Shown here in pieces: positions 7,181-15,631 of a stretch of 64,000 nucleotides of DNA (its first letter is position 1; every line of letters starts with the position of its first letter). A model generated the notes under the pieces. It saw only the letters and a list, made by a program, of their open reading frames with translations, was not told the DNA's origin and did no database searches. The position numbers and the translations under genes are program-made. The stretch comes from Deltaproteobacteria bacterium (GTDB taxonomy: Bacteria; Desulfobacterota; Binatia; HRBIN30; JACQVA1). The DNA is taken from the NCBI GenBank assembly GCA_016178705.1, contig JACOST010000004.1, positions 1-64,000 of the forward strand, in the 5' to 3' direction.

Positions 7181-7333
7181 GACACGCGTTGGTTCATGGG
7201 CACTCCAAGCCGGCATCTTCACCAGTGCGGTGATGGCGAAGTCCTCGCGGCGATTGCTCGGGGTCCGTGGGCGGGGCTTGCGACAGCGCTGCCGGAATGA
7301 TTGGAGCACTCTCCACCACAAAAGAGGATGGAA

Positions 7334-10018
7334 ATGACAATCAGACCGATCCTGATCCTAGCGGTTGTGGCAAGCGTGGCAGTTGCCACAGGGTGCAGCG
7401 CAACTAAACGCGGCCCGTCTGCAGACACGATCTACACGGGTGGCGACATCATCACCATCAACGACGCCCAGCCTACAGTGGAGGCGGTTGCGGTGAAGGA
7501 CGGCAAGATTCTCTCCATCGGTGCGCGCAGCCAGATTGACAGCGCGCACAAAGGAGCGACCACGACCGTCGTCGACCTTGCCGGCAAGACCTTGCTGCCT
7601 GGCTTCCTCGACCCTCACAGCCACTACTTCAGCGCGCTCTCCGTGGCCAATCAGGTCAACGTCTTCGCGCCGCCGGCCGGACCCGGCAAGGACATTCCCA
7701 GCATCGTTGCCGAGATCAAGAAATTCCGCGACGAGCAGAAGGTCCACAAGGGCGAGTTGATTCAAGCCTACGGCTACGATGACAACGCGATGCCGAACGG
7801 GGTTGGGCTGACTCGCGATGATCTCGATCTCGACTTCGCGGACAATCCCGTGCTGGTGGGGCATGTGTCGATGCACGGTGCCGTCCTGAACTCGGCGGCG
7901 ATGAAGCAGTACGGGATTTCCGCAAAGACCAAGACCCCGCCGGGCGGAATCATTCTTCGCAAAGCGGGTTCCAACGAACCGGCGGGCTTGCTGATGGAGA
8001 CGGCCTTCCTGCCGATCTTTGCTTCACTGCCCAAGCCGAACGCCGAGCAGGAAGTCGCGTGGAGTCGTGCCGGCCAGATGCTCTACGCCGCAGCCGGCAT
8101 CACTACCGCGCAAGAGGGCGCCACGCACGCGTCGGAGCTTGCGCTGATGCAGCGCGCCGCCGCCGCGGGTGCCAACAGCATCGATGTGGTGGCCTACCCG
8201 TTCGTCACCGACTTCGATGCGGTGATCGAGAAGAACCCGGTCAACACGTGGGGCAAGTACGTCAACCGCGTGAAGCTCGGCGGCGCCAAGATCACCCTCG
8301 ACGGTTCGATCCAGGGCAAGACCGCCTGCTTCACCACGCCGTACCTGACCGGCGGCCCGGGTGGTGAGAAGAACTGGAAAGGCGAGCCCGGATTCCCCGA
8401 GGACTACGTGAAGGCCTTCGTCAAGAAGGTCTACGACTTCGGTCTGCCTCTGAACGCTCACGCCAATGGCGATGCCGCGATCGACATGCTCTTGCGGGCG
8501 CACGAGTACGCCGCGGCCGGTGATCTCTCCAAGCAGCGCCACGTCACCGTCATCCACTCGCAAATGGTCCGGCCCGACCAGTTGGACAAGTACGTCGCCT
8601 ACAAGATGACGCCGTCGTTCTTCACCGAACACGCGTACTACTTCGCCGATACGCACCTCCTGAACCGCGGCAAGGAGCAGACGTTCTTCCTCAGCCCGAT
8701 GCGGGCCGCCATCGACAAGGGACTGCGGCCCACCAATCACACCGACTTCGTCGTTACGCCGCTCGATCAGATGCTCGTGATCTGGACGGCAGTCAATCGG
8801 ATCTCGCGAAACGGCGTGGTCATCGGGCCGGATCAGCGGATCACGCCGATGGAAGCGTTGAAGGCGATCACCATCAACGTGGCGAACCAATACGGTGAGG
8901 AACAGTCCAAAGGTTCGCTGGAGCCCGGCAAGCTCGCCGATCTCGTGATTCTCGACAAGAATCCGCTGACGGTAGATCCCATGACGATCAAGGACATCAA
9001 GGTCGTCGAGACGATCAAGGAAGGAAAGACGATCTACAAGGCCAAGCGAGCATCATTACCTGCGCGGAGGGTTGAAGATTCGATGAAGATATTCATCGCT
9101 GGCGGTACAGGTGCTATCGGGCGCGTACTCATGCCATTGCTCGCGAGCGCAGGGCACAAGGTCGTAGCGCTTACCCGCTCCGCCGATCGCGCGTCGCAGC
9201 TCGAACGGATGGGCGCCGTAGCGGTCGTCGGCGACGTGTACGACCCGGTGCGTCTCGCTGCATTGGTCGTCGAGGCCGAACCGGAGGTCGTCATCCACCA
9301 GCTCACCGCGTTTGGAGCCAAGGACGCCGATCCGTTGGCGGAAACTATCCGGGTGCGCACCGAAGGCACGCGCAATCTTGTTTCCGCCGCGCACGCCGCT
9401 GGCGCGCGACGATTCATCGCGCAGAGCATTTCGTTCATTTGTTCACCGGGCGGCAGCGGACTTACCGACGAGGATACCCCGCTGTATCTCGATGCACCTC
9501 CGGCAATCCGACCCTTGGCTGAGGCCATCGCATCGCTTGAGCGTCAAACGCTCGAAGCGAACGGAATGGCCGCTATTGTCCTCCGCTACGGATGGTTCTA
9601 CGGCCCCGGAACCAACTACGATCCCGAAGCGGCGATTCCGCGCGCCATTCGCATGGGCAAGATGCCGATAGTTGGCGCGGGCGCCGGAACCTATTCGTTC
9701 ATCAACCTGCATGACGCCGCCGCAGCAACGGTGAAGGCGCTGACGCATGATGGGCAAGGCATCTACAACATCGTGGATGACTCGCCAGCGCGATTGAGTG
9801 AGTGGCTGCCGTTCGCCGCCAAGCTCCTCGACGCGCCCGCGCCCACTCACATGGACGAGGCTCTCGCTCGGCAGAAGCTCGGCGACATGCTGGTGTACAT
9901 CATGAATGAACAACGCGGCGCATCGAATGCCAAAGCCAAGCGCGAACTCCAGTGGGAGCCGCGTATCCGCTCGTGGCGTGAAGGATTCAGCAGTATCTAT
10001 GCAGCATCTCGCTGTTAG
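7334..10018 (+). CDS. Amidohydrolase (YtcJ-like) fused in frame to NAD-dependent epimerase
   Basis: An 894-residue open frame with two complete enzymes. Residues 1-20 are a lipoprotein-type signal (LAVVASVAVATGCS). Residues about 30-572 are an Amidohydro_3/YtcJ-type metal-dependent hydrolase: GFLDPHSHY gives the HxH metal site, NAHANGDAAID and VIHSQ give later His ligands, and NHTDF lies near the end. The natural C-terminus appears to be EGKTIYKAK. About ten residues later MKIFIAGGTGAIGRVL begins a 311-residue SDR epimerase with a GGTGAIG turn and a late YGWFYGPG motif. ATG 9082 of the epimerase has its own GGAGG upstream, so it may be translated separately. An exported lipoprotein fused to a cytoplasmic NAD enzyme makes little sense, so I suspect a lost stop codon. 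ATG 7334 has GAGG 7 nt upstream. Confidence 0.65.
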   Translation: MTIRPILILAVVASVAVATGCSATKRGPSADTIYTGGDIITINDAQPTVEAVAVKDGKILSIGARSQIDSAHKGATTTVVDLAGKTLLPGFLDPHSHYFSALSVANQVNVFAPPAGPGKDIPSIVAEIKKFRDEQKVHKGELIQAYGYDDNAMPNGVGLTRDDLDLDFADNPVLVGHVSMHGAVLNSAAMKQYGISAKTKTPPGGIILRKAGSNEPAGLLMETAFLPIFASLPKPNAEQEVAWSRAGQMLYAAAGITTAQEGATHASELALMQRAAAAGANSIDVVAYPFVTDFDAVIEKNPVNTWGKYVNRVKLGGAKITLDGSIQGKTACFTTPYLTGGPGGEKNWKGEPGFPEDYVKAFVKKVYDFGLPLNAHANGDAAIDMLLRAHEYAAAGDLSKQRHVTVIHSQMVRPDQLDKYVAYKMTPSFFTEHAYYFADTHLLNRGKEQTFFLSPMRAAIDKGLRPTNHTDFVVTPLDQMLVIWTAVNRISRNGVVIGPDQRITPMEALKAITINVANQYGEEQSKGSLEPGKLADLVILDKNPLTVDPMTIKDIKVVETIKEGKTIYKAKRASLPARRVEDSMKIFIAGGTGAIGRVLMPLLASAGHKVVALTRSADRASQLERMGAVAVVGDVYDPVRLAALVVEAEPEVVIHQLTAFGAKDADPLAETIRVRTEGTRNLVSAAHAAGARRFIAQSISFICSPGGSGLTDEDTPLYLDAPPAIRPLAEAIASLERQTLEANGMAAIVLRYGWFYGPGTNYDPEAAIPRAIRMGKMPIVGAGAGTYSFINLHDAAAATVKALTHDGQGIYNIVDDSPARLSEWLPFAAKLLDAPAPTHMDEALARQKLGDMLVYIMNEQRGASNAKAKRELQWEPRIRSWREGFSSIYAASRC

Positions 10019-10072
10019 GCTACCCGACAAGCCGCTCACCGAACGACGCGCAGAAAAGAACGCGCGCTCTTG

Positions 10073-10201
10073 ATGTTCGTGATCTGGACGGCAGTCAATC
10101 GGATCTCCCGAGACGGTGTGGTCATCGGATCGGATCAGCGGATCACGCCGATGGAAGCGTTGAAGGCGATCAGCATCAACGTGGCGAACCAATACGGCTA
10201 G
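10073..10201 (+). pseudogene. Duplicated C-terminal amidohydrolase fragment
   Basis: From about 10070 to 10220 the DNA closely repeats 8770-8926 of the upstream amidohydrolase, starting at GTGATCTGGACGGCAGTC and continuing through AACCAATACGG. In the corresponding frame it encodes VIWTAVNRISRDGVVIGSDQ and ends at a TAG (10199-10201), where the parent gene has GAG. Similarity appears to stop shortly after 10215. It is a non-functional leftover of a second copy, lying right after the epimerase portion of the fused gene. Confidence 0.8.
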
Positions 10202-10253
10202 GAACAGTCCAAGGGTTCGCGAATTGGGGTTGGCGCGATCACCGTCGACGATG

Positions 10254-11450
10254 TCATCGCTCGGCGCGCGATCGAACGACCAGCGCGCCGGCGCACGCAA
10301 TGAGTGCGCAGGAGCCCATCATAGCGACCGCGATGCTGGTCGCCTGGGCGAGGATGCCGAGCGCGATTCCGAGAGAGATCTCGCCGAAGTACTCGGCCTG
10401 GGCGAGGAAGGATTGCACCGTCGCGCGCACGTCGCTGGTGGCGCGCCGGTTGACCCAGATCACGCTGACGCAACGGGTCACGGTCAACGAGATGCCGCTC
10501 ACGAGCAGCACGCCCGCCATTGCGGTGATGTCGTCGGGCGCCACGGCGAGCACGATCAGGCCGAGCGCACCGATGATGCACGCCGCCGAATACACGCGCC
10601 GGCCGACGCCCACGCCGTCGATGCGCGCCTCGACGATACGGAGCGCGAGCGCGCCGACCGCCAAGGTGACGAGACCGAGGGCGGTGAGCCACACGATCGG
10701 AGCGGGTCTTTCGGGGAAGCCGAGCTCGACGAGCCGCTTGGGGAACAACCGACCGAACGCTTCCGCGGCACCGTTCACGAGGATCGTCGCGGCGAAGACG
10801 AGCAGGATCTCGTGATCGCGGCGCGCGAGGTCGACCCCACGGCGGAAGATCGACACCGACTTCCGCCAACGGTGTTCGCGGGTTGGGGTGAAGTGGTGTT
10901 CGGTGAACCGCGCCACGACGAACAACCCCAGCGCTAGCATTGCGAGACCGGAGACCACGATCGACGTGGCGAGGTTGGTTGCCCAGGCCAGCGCGCCGAA
11001 CCCGACTAGGCCGGTGGCCGCTCCAACCTGCTCCCAGCGAGCACTCGCCGTCAACACTGCGGCCGTGCGCTCGGGTCGGTCGAGCTCATCCGTAAGCCAC
11101 GCGACGTCGGCACCGCTTGAGAACGTCCAAGCCAGCCCCCACAACATCTGCGTCGCCACGAGTGCGGGGAAAGTCGTGACGAGCCCGGTGACCAGCATGC
11201 CGGTACCCATCACGAGATGCGCGATCACGATCGACCACTTGCGGCTGATCGTGTCGGCCATGACCCCGGTTGGGATCTCGAACGCCAGCGCAGTGAGGCC
11301 CTGCGCGGTGCCGATGAACACGAGCTGGAACGGGGATAGGTTGGCGTCGACGACGAGGTAGAGACTGGTGACGAGCCACCAGCCGCGGTGGAAGATTGCC
11401 CGCATGAACGTCCACCGAACGAAGGTGGCGGCGACGTCGCGATCGGGCAT
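10254..11450 (-). CDS. Major facilitator superfamily (MFS) transporter
   Basis: A 398-residue protein with about twelve hydrophobic segments arranged as 6+6, typical of MFS. The loop between segments 2 and 3 (GVMADTISRKWSIVI) is a version of the MFS A-motif G-x-x-x-D-x-x-x-R-K/R. The central cytoplasmic loop (about 185-205) is rich in Arg, Lys and His. Substrate is unknown; this subgroup contains drug and metabolite exporters. It faces away from the core genes to the right and converges on the amidohydrolase fragment. Just beyond its start codon is a truncated kinase gene on the other strand, so its native upstream region may have been replaced. Confidence 0.7.
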   Translation of the reverse strand: MPDRDVAATFVRWTFMRAIFHRGWWLVTSLYLVVDANLSPFQLVFIGTAQGLTALAFEIPTGVMADTISRKWSIVIAHLVMGTGMLVTGLVTTFPALVATQMLWGLAWTFSSGADVAWLTDELDRPERTAAVLTASARWEQVGAATGLVGFGALAWATNLATSIVVSGLAMLALGLFVVARFTEHHFTPTREHRWRKSVSIFRRGVDLARRDHEILLVFAATILVNGAAEAFGRLFPKRLVELGFPERPAPIVWLTALGLVTLAVGALALRIVEARIDGVGVGRRVYSAACIIGALGLIVLAVAPDDITAMAGVLLVSGISLTVTRCVSVIWVNRRATSDVRATVQSFLAQAEYFGEISLGIALGILAQATSIAVAMMGSCALIACAGALVVRSRAER

Positions 11451-11456
11451 CGGAGT

Positions 11457-11660
11457 ACGCTACATCACGGCGACTTGGTCGCAAACCACGCGTACGTCGA
11501 GAACGGTCGCCTCACTGGGATCATCGACTGGGGAAACGCGATGGTGACCAATCGGCGCTACGAACTTGGCAAGCTCTACTTCGACACGTTCTTTGCGACA
11601 AGGCGCTGTTGTGGGTGTTCCCACCGCCAGTCGTGCAAGCGACGCTACAACAGCGCCGCA
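11457..11660 (+). pseudogene. Truncated, frameshifted APH-type phosphotransferase remnant
   Basis: The frame reads LHHGDLVANHAYVENGRL, then TGIIDWGNAMVTNRRYELG. HGDLVAN is the catalytic HxDxxxxN motif and IIDWGNA the metal-binding Asp motif of APH kinases. Everything N-terminal is missing at the junction with the MFS gene. After FDTFF the reading continues only after a frameshift (DKALLWVF). It is distinct from the intact APH gene at 5629-6678. Confidence 0.65.
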
Positions 11661-11697
11661 GGAGTAAACTGAACCTGAGTGAGCGCTCCAACCGAAC

Positions 11698-11777
11698 GTC
11701 ATGCTGAGCCGGAGGCGAAGCCTCTCTCTGCACGGTCGGCTCAAGAGAGAGAGATCCTTCACTTCGTTCAGGATGAC
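11698..11777. repeat. 80-bp imperfect palindrome (MITE/REP-like, GTCATNCTGA ends)
   Basis: The ends are inverted: GTCATGCTGAG on the left and TTCAGGATGAC on the right, and the arms stay similar inward to AGAGAGAGATC. The element resembles the very common 'GTCATCCTGAGCGAAGTGAAGGATCT' family dispersed in many bacterial genomes. A half copy of the same type lies at 35492-35523. Confidence 0.65.
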
Positions 11778-11815
11778 TGGGGGTCGTTGCCATTCGCCGT
11801 ACCCACGGACCCGCG

Positions 11816-11844
11816 TTGACAAGCTTGGGACCCGTTGGTACCGT
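11816..11844 (+). promoter_or_regulatory. Candidate sigma-70 promoter for the membrane protein-ferredoxin operon
   Basis: TTGACA at 11816-11821 is a perfect -35 box, followed by a 17-nt spacer and TACCGT (11839-11844) as a -10 with 3 of 6 consensus bases. Transcription would start about 15 nt before ATG 11868. The weak -10 keeps the call tentative. Confidence 0.4.
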
Positions 11845-11867
11845 TCGCGAACGGAGCGGAAATCAGC

Positions 11868-12053
11868 ATGCACGAGCAATCGGCCATCAGCCTATTTTTG
11901 GAAATCGCGTTGGCGCCGGACAACATTCCGATCGTCGGCATGATGTTCTTGGTCATGTTCTTCACCTTCATTGGCTTCCGCGAGGCACGCAAAAACGACG
12001 AGCTGATCGATCAAGGCCGCGAAGACGAGATCCTCCGCAAGATGCAGGACTAG
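11868..12053 (+). CDS. Small single-span membrane protein upstream of ferredoxin
   Basis: A 61-residue protein with one hydrophobic segment (about residues 18-38, VGMMFLVMFFTFIGF) followed by a charged cytosolic tail (REARKNDELIDQGREDEIL). I do not recognise a family. ATG 11868 follows GGAGCGG. It is 19 nt upstream of the ferredoxin gene and shares its probable promoter and terminator, so the two are co-transcribed. An obvious guess is that it anchors the ferredoxin or an electron-transfer partner at the membrane. Proximity is the only evidence for this. Confidence 0.6.
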   Translation: MHEQSAISLFLEIALAPDNIPIVGMMFLVMFFTFIGFREARKNDELIDQGREDEILRKMQD

Positions 12054-12072
12054 AGGCGAGGAGTAGCTTCGC

Positions 12073-12546
12073 ATGCCGTTTACGATCATTGCTGAGGACT
12101 GCACCGGCTGCACCGCCTGCGAGCAGCGGTGTCCCACGAAGGCCATCAGCGGCGCGCCGCGCATGGTCTATTTCATCGAGCCTGCGCTGTGCATCGATTG
12201 CGGCGCGTGCGGCGTCATCTGCCCCGACGACGCGATTCTCGACACCTACGGTAACGTCACCCACGTGCTGAAGAAGCACGAGCGCCCGATTGCCATCGTC
12301 CACCCCGACAACTGCAACGGCTGCGGCGTGTGTATCGATGTGTGTCCGTTCGACTGCATCTACCCGTCACCCAACAACGGCCCCGAGTACCTCGGCAACG
12401 TCGAGGTGAACGAGAGTAGCTGCGTCGGGTGCAAGCTGTGCGAAGAGGTGTGCGGCTGGGAAGGCATCTACATCATGCCGGCCGGCGAGAAGGGTTCGTT
12501 CCTGGAAGGGCTCGGCCCCGAAGCCGAAGAGGCGAACGCGGGCTGA
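12073..12546 (+). CDS. Ferredoxin-type protein with four [4Fe-4S] motifs
   Basis: A 157-residue protein with four complete CxxCxxCxxxC motifs: CTGCTACEQRCP (about residue 11), CIDCGACGVICP (about 40), CNGCGVCIDVCP (about 78) and CVGCKLCEEVCG (about 117). This arrangement is two 2[4Fe-4S] ferredoxin modules in tandem. The fourth motif ends CG rather than the usual CP. It has an acidic Gly/Glu-rich C-terminal tail. It probably carries electrons between a dehydrogenase and a membrane partner. RBS GGCGAGGAG precedes ATG 12073. The operon ends at the strong terminator at 12573-12602. Confidence 0.85.
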   Translation: MPFTIIAEDCTGCTACEQRCPTKAISGAPRMVYFIEPALCIDCGACGVICPDDAILDTYGNVTHVLKKHERPIAIVHPDNCNGCGVCIDVCPFDCIYPSPNNGPEYLGNVEVNESSCVGCKLCEEVCGWEGIYIMPAGEKGSFLEGLGPEAEEANAG

Positions 12547-12572
12547 GATAGTTGTTGCGCGTGACGATGAAC

Positions 12573-12602
12573 GGGGAGCGGACACGCTCCCCTTTTTTTT
12601 TT
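12573..12602 (+). terminator. Rho-independent terminator of the ferredoxin operon
   Basis: GGGGAGCG (12573-12580), loop GACA, CGCTCCCC (12585-12592), then ten consecutive T. An 8-bp perfect GC-rich stem with a T-tract is a textbook intrinsic terminator. It is 26 nt after the ferredoxin stop. The gene beyond it converges from the right. Confidence 0.92.
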
Positions 12603-12608
12603 GCCCGA

Positions 12609-12995
12609 CTATCCGTCTGCGTTGGTGACCGCTTTTGCGGGCGCGACCGGTTTCGCGTGCGCGGCGGCTTCCTGCAGGTGCTTCTTGGTGTCGTCCGTCA
12701 GCAGTCCGTTGGCCTTCAGCCCCTGGGTTCGCTGAAACGCCTCGATCGCATTGACGGTGACCGAATCGATCTTGCCGTCGGCGTCGCCTTGATACTCGTT
12801 GAGCCGAGCGAGCTGCTCTTGCACCGCCTTGATGTCCGCAGCACTTGCCTTCTGCTCCAGCGCAATCGACTCGACATCGGGGATCGATGCCTTGATCTTC
12901 ACCGCTGCGTCGCGCCCGCGCGCTTCGACATCCTGTTTGCTGCAACCGCTGCACGCCACGAGAAGGACCAACACTGCTAAAAATCGACACGCCAT
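12609..12995 (-). CDS. Small lipoprotein with peptidoglycan-binding domain
   Basis: A 128-residue protein. [20 protein letters not shown] is a lipoprotein signal with possible lipobox cysteines at LVAC or CSGC. Residues about 25-70 are helical and charged. Residues about 70-110 (DADGKIDSVTVNAIEAFQR through NGLLTDDTKKHLQ) match the PG_binding_1 fold. It is probably tethered to a membrane and binds murein. ATG 12995 overlaps the hisG stop by one base (TGATG), so it is translationally coupled to hisG although unrelated in function. A longer upstream frame is a shadow of hisG. Confidence 0.7.
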   Translation of the reverse strand: MACRFLAVLVLLVACSGCSKQDVEARGRDAAVKIKASIPDVESIALEQKASAADIKAVQEQLARLNEYQGDADGKIDSVTVNAIEAFQRTQGLKANGLLTDDTKKHLQEAAAHAKPVAPAKAVTNADG

Positions 12996-13885
12996 CAGAT
13001 CACCTTGTTGAGCGGATATTCGATGATGCCCACAGCCCCATGCTTGATCAGCTTCGGAATCAACTCGCGCACCACCGGCTCGCTGATCACGCTCTCGACG
13101 GCGTACCACTCGATCCCGTGCAACTGCCCGGTCTGAAACAGCGGCGACACCGTCGGGGCGGTCAGACTGGGGATCATCGCGATGACGTCCTGGAGGTTGG
13201 CCTTCGGCACGTTCATCTTGATGCCGACCTTGTCTTCCGCCGCCAGCGCGCCTTGCAGCAGCAGGCTGAGTTGCTCGATCTTTTCGCGCTTCCACGGATC
13301 GGCGAGGGCGGCGCGATTGGCGATGACTTGCGGGTTGGATTCGAACAGTTCGCACACCACACGCAGCGCGTTGGCGCGCAACGTCGAGCCGGTTTCGGTG
13401 ACCTCGACGATGGCATCGACCAGTCCGTCAGCCGCCTTGGCTTCGGTGGCGCCCCACGAGAACTCCACTTCGACGGGAATGTTCTGCTCGGCGAAGTAGC
13501 GCTTGGTGTAGTTGACCAACTCGGTCGCGATGCGTTTACCCTTGAGGTCTTTGGCGCTCCGCACCGGCGACTGCTCCGGCACCACCAGCACCCAACGGGT
13601 CGGGCGGAAGCTCGCCTTGGAGTATACCAGGTCGCAGATCACTTCGACCTTCGAGTTGTTTTCGAGAATCCAATCCTTGCCGGTGATGCCCACGTCGAAC
13701 GTGCCATCCTCGACGTAGCGAGACATCTCCTGCGCGCGCACCAACGAGCAGCGGATCTGGTCGTCGTCGATGCGCGGGAAGTAGCTACGGTCGCTGATGC
13801 TGATCTTCCACCCGGCCTTGCGGAACAACTCGATGGTCGTCCCTTCGAGACTACCCTTGGGCACACCTAACTTCAGGAGACTCAT
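12995..13885 (-). CDS. hisG: ATP phosphoribosyltransferase, long form
   Basis: HisG condenses ATP with PRPP in the first step of histidine synthesis. The 296-residue length is that of the long (HisG_L) type, with a C-terminal ACT-like regulatory domain (about 220-296) that binds histidine. [10 protein letters not shown] at the N-terminus and DVGITGKDW (about 64-72) are typical, and the PRPP loop is in [12 protein letters not shown] (about 160-172). It lies 7 nt after hisI and overlaps the following lipoprotein gene. No hisZ is needed for this form. The remaining his genes are not in the window. Confidence 0.93.
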   Translation of the reverse strand: MSLLKLGVPKGSLEGTTIELFRKAGWKISISDRSYFPRIDDDQIRCSLVRAQEMSRYVEDGTFDVGITGKDWILENNSKVEVICDLVYSKASFRPTRWVLVVPEQSPVRSAKDLKGKRIATELVNYTKRYFAEQNIPVEVEFSWGATEAKAADGLVDAIVEVTETGSTLRANALRVVCELFESNPQVIANRAALADPWKREKIEQLSLLLQGALAAEDKVGIKMNVPKANLQDVIAMIPSLTAPTVSPLFQTGQLHGIEWYAVESVISEPVVRELIPKLIKHGAVGIIEYPLNKVI

Positions 13886-13892
13886 GCTTCGA

Positions 13893-14276
13893 TCAACCGG
13901 CTTTTCCCGGGTACATCTCGGCCGGATCGCGCAAGCGCTCGGCGGTAACGCGCCAACCGGTCGGTTCGACTAGGCGAAAGAAGCAGTTGCGGTACCCTTC
14001 GTGACATGCTGGGCCGCGCTGGCGCACCTTCAGCAACACGGCGTCCGCATCGCAATCGACGCGCACTTCGACGACTTCCTGGGTGTTGCCGGAACTCTCA
14101 CCTTTCACCCACAAACTCTGGCGCGACGTGCTGTAGTAGCACGCGGTCTTGGTGGCCAACGTGCGCTCCCACGCCTCGCGGTTCATGTAGGCGAGCATGA
14201 GCACTTCGCCGTTGTCGGCGTCCTGCGTGATCACGGTCAGCAAGCCACCGCGCTTGTCAAAATCCGGTTGCGGCAT
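13893..14276 (-). CDS. hisI: Phosphoribosyl-AMP cyclohydrolase
   Basis: A 127-residue stand-alone HisI that opens the adenine ring of phosphoribosyl-AMP, the third step of histidine synthesis. The Zn/Mg-binding region is seen in [14 protein letters not shown] (DxDxD) and [13 protein letters not shown] (CxxGxxxCF). There is no fused HisE domain. [15 protein letters not shown] is the typical N-terminal segment. It is the first gene of a hisI-hisG-lipoprotein operon and diverges from lpxD with about 160 nt between. Confidence 0.93.
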   Translation of the reverse strand: MPQPDFDKRGGLLTVITQDADNGEVLMLAYMNREAWERTLATKTACYYSTSRQSLWVKGESSGNTQEVVEVRVDCDADAVLLKVRQRGPACHEGYRNCFFRLVEPTGWRVTAERLRDPAEMYPGKAG

Positions 14277-14436
14277 TCGTCACTCCGGCGGCGGTCGTAA
14301 CACAGCATTATCGGCCACGCAACGAACTCGCGGCGCCCAGCTTGCCACGAACGACGAAGCGATTCGCGCGATTTGCGCGATTTGCGCGGTTTGGGCGGCC
14401 TCGCTAAGGTCCGCGCGCAAAGTGGAGGTGTGCGCA

Positions 14437-15450
14437 ATGAAACTCGTGGAGATCGCGCAACGAATCGGCTGTGAGCTGCGCGGCGACGGCGCGGTAGAGA
14501 TCACCGGCACCGCCCCGATCGAAAACGCCGGCCCGGGCCAACTCACCTTCCTCGCGCACCCACGCTACGGGCAATTTCTCACCACGACCCGAGCGTCGGC
14601 CATCATTCTCGCGACCAGTGCTGACGAGGTGGCAATCCCGTCCCTCCGCGCCGCCGATCCGTACCTCGCGTTCGCCAAGGCGTTGGGCCTGTTCTATCAA
14701 CCACCGCACTTCATCCCTGGCGTTCACCCAACCGCCGTCGTGGCGACCAACGCGACGATCGGCGCTAACGCCGCGATCGGACCGTACGTCGTCATCGGCG
14801 AACGCACCACGATTGCCGCCGGCGCTCAAATCGCCGCCCATGTCGTGATCGCGGAAGACGTCATCATCGGACGGAACTTTACCGCCCATTCGTTCGTCAG
14901 CGTGCGCGAGCGGGTCCACATCGGCGACGGCGTTACGCTGCAGAGCGGCGCCAAGATCGGCGGCGATGGGTTCGGCTACACTGCTGACGAACACGGGCAG
15001 ATCATGAAGATCCCACAGACCGGTCGGGTGGTGATCGAGGACGAGGTCGAGATCGGGGCCAACGCGACCATCGATCGCGCCGCCGTCGGCGACACCATCA
15101 TTCGCCGCGCCGCCAAGATCGACAACCTCGTGATGATTGCGCACGGCTGCGACGTCGGATCGGGCGCGATGCTCGCCGCGCAGGTCGGCATCTCGGGCAG
15201 CACCAGAGTGGGGCGGTTCGTACGGATGGGCGGACAGGCCGGCAGTGCCGGCCACCTCACCATTGGCGATGGAGCGCAGATCGCGGCCCAAAGTGGTGTC
15301 CCGAACGATGTGGCCGCCGGGGTTACGGTCGGCGGCTATCCGGCGGTCGAGATGCAGGTGTGGCGGCGCATTTCGGCCGCCCTGCCCCGTCTGCCGGAGC
15401 TGTTCCGTCGCGTCCGCCGGCTCGAGCGCACCGCCGCGGAGAAAGGGTGA
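14437..15450 (+). CDS. lpxD: UDP-3-O-(3-hydroxyacyl)glucosamine N-acyltransferase
   Basis: LpxD adds the second acyl chain in lipid A synthesis. The 337-residue protein has an N-terminal uridine-binding domain (1 to about 100) and a long left-handed beta-helix of hexapeptide repeats (about 105-310) with a C-terminal helix. Diagnostic: GGDGFGYTADEHG and KIDNLVMIAHGCDVG, the latter carrying the catalytic His. ATG 14437 follows GGAGGTG. It stands apart from the usual bamA-skp-lpxD-fabZ-lpxA cluster. Its presence supports a Gram-negative envelope with lipopolysaccharide. The upstream frame open to 14197 is not part of it. Confidence 0.93.
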   Translation: MKLVEIAQRIGCELRGDGAVEITGTAPIENAGPGQLTFLAHPRYGQFLTTTRASAIILATSADEVAIPSLRAADPYLAFAKALGLFYQPPHFIPGVHPTAVVATNATIGANAAIGPYVVIGERTTIAAGAQIAAHVVIAEDVIIGRNFTAHSFVSVRERVHIGDGVTLQSGAKIGGDGFGYTADEHGQIMKIPQTGRVVIEDEVEIGANATIDRAAVGDTIIRRAAKIDNLVMIAHGCDVGSGAMLAAQVGISGSTRVGRFVRMGGQAGSAGHLTIGDGAQIAAQSGVPNDVAAGVTVGGYPAVEMQVWRRISAALPRLPELFRRVRRLERTAAEKG

Positions 15451-15471
15451 CTGAGCCCCGCGCGAGTACCG

Positions 15472-15523
15472 CCAGGGAATAAATTCCCTGGCTGAATCGA
15501 AACCAAGTCCACTGAAGTGGACT
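15472..15523. repeat. Pair of short palindromes downstream of lpxD
   Basis: CCAGGGAAT/ATTCCCTGG (15472-15491) and AGTCCACT/AGTGGACT (15506-15523) sit side by side. The layout resembles dispersed two-hairpin elements seen in other environmental genomes. There is no T-tract, so an intrinsic terminator is unlikely. Confidence 0.45.
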
Positions 15524-15631
15524 CCCCAAGGCTGTCGGCTTGAGCTTTCCTGCACATCGCACATTCACCCGCCTTGACCTTGGCGGGTCCGTTCGGTACC
15601 TTTCCCGCGCTTTTCCACCTGGGATACCCGT

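Larger units (their letters stand above)
6679..7333. other. Degenerate intergenic region between cassette array and amidohydrolase
   Basis: These 655 bases hold no intact gene. They contain the remains of a DUF6506-like gene (6810-7033) and a double palindromic repeat (7098-7180). I looked for an attC closing the APH cassette within 6679-6800 and found no pair of matching arms. Confidence 0.5.

Noticed and set aside
14360-14396. Short GCGCGATTT repeats upstream of lpxD
   Set aside because: Only about three irregular copies in a GC-rich stretch; no site or gene can be supported.
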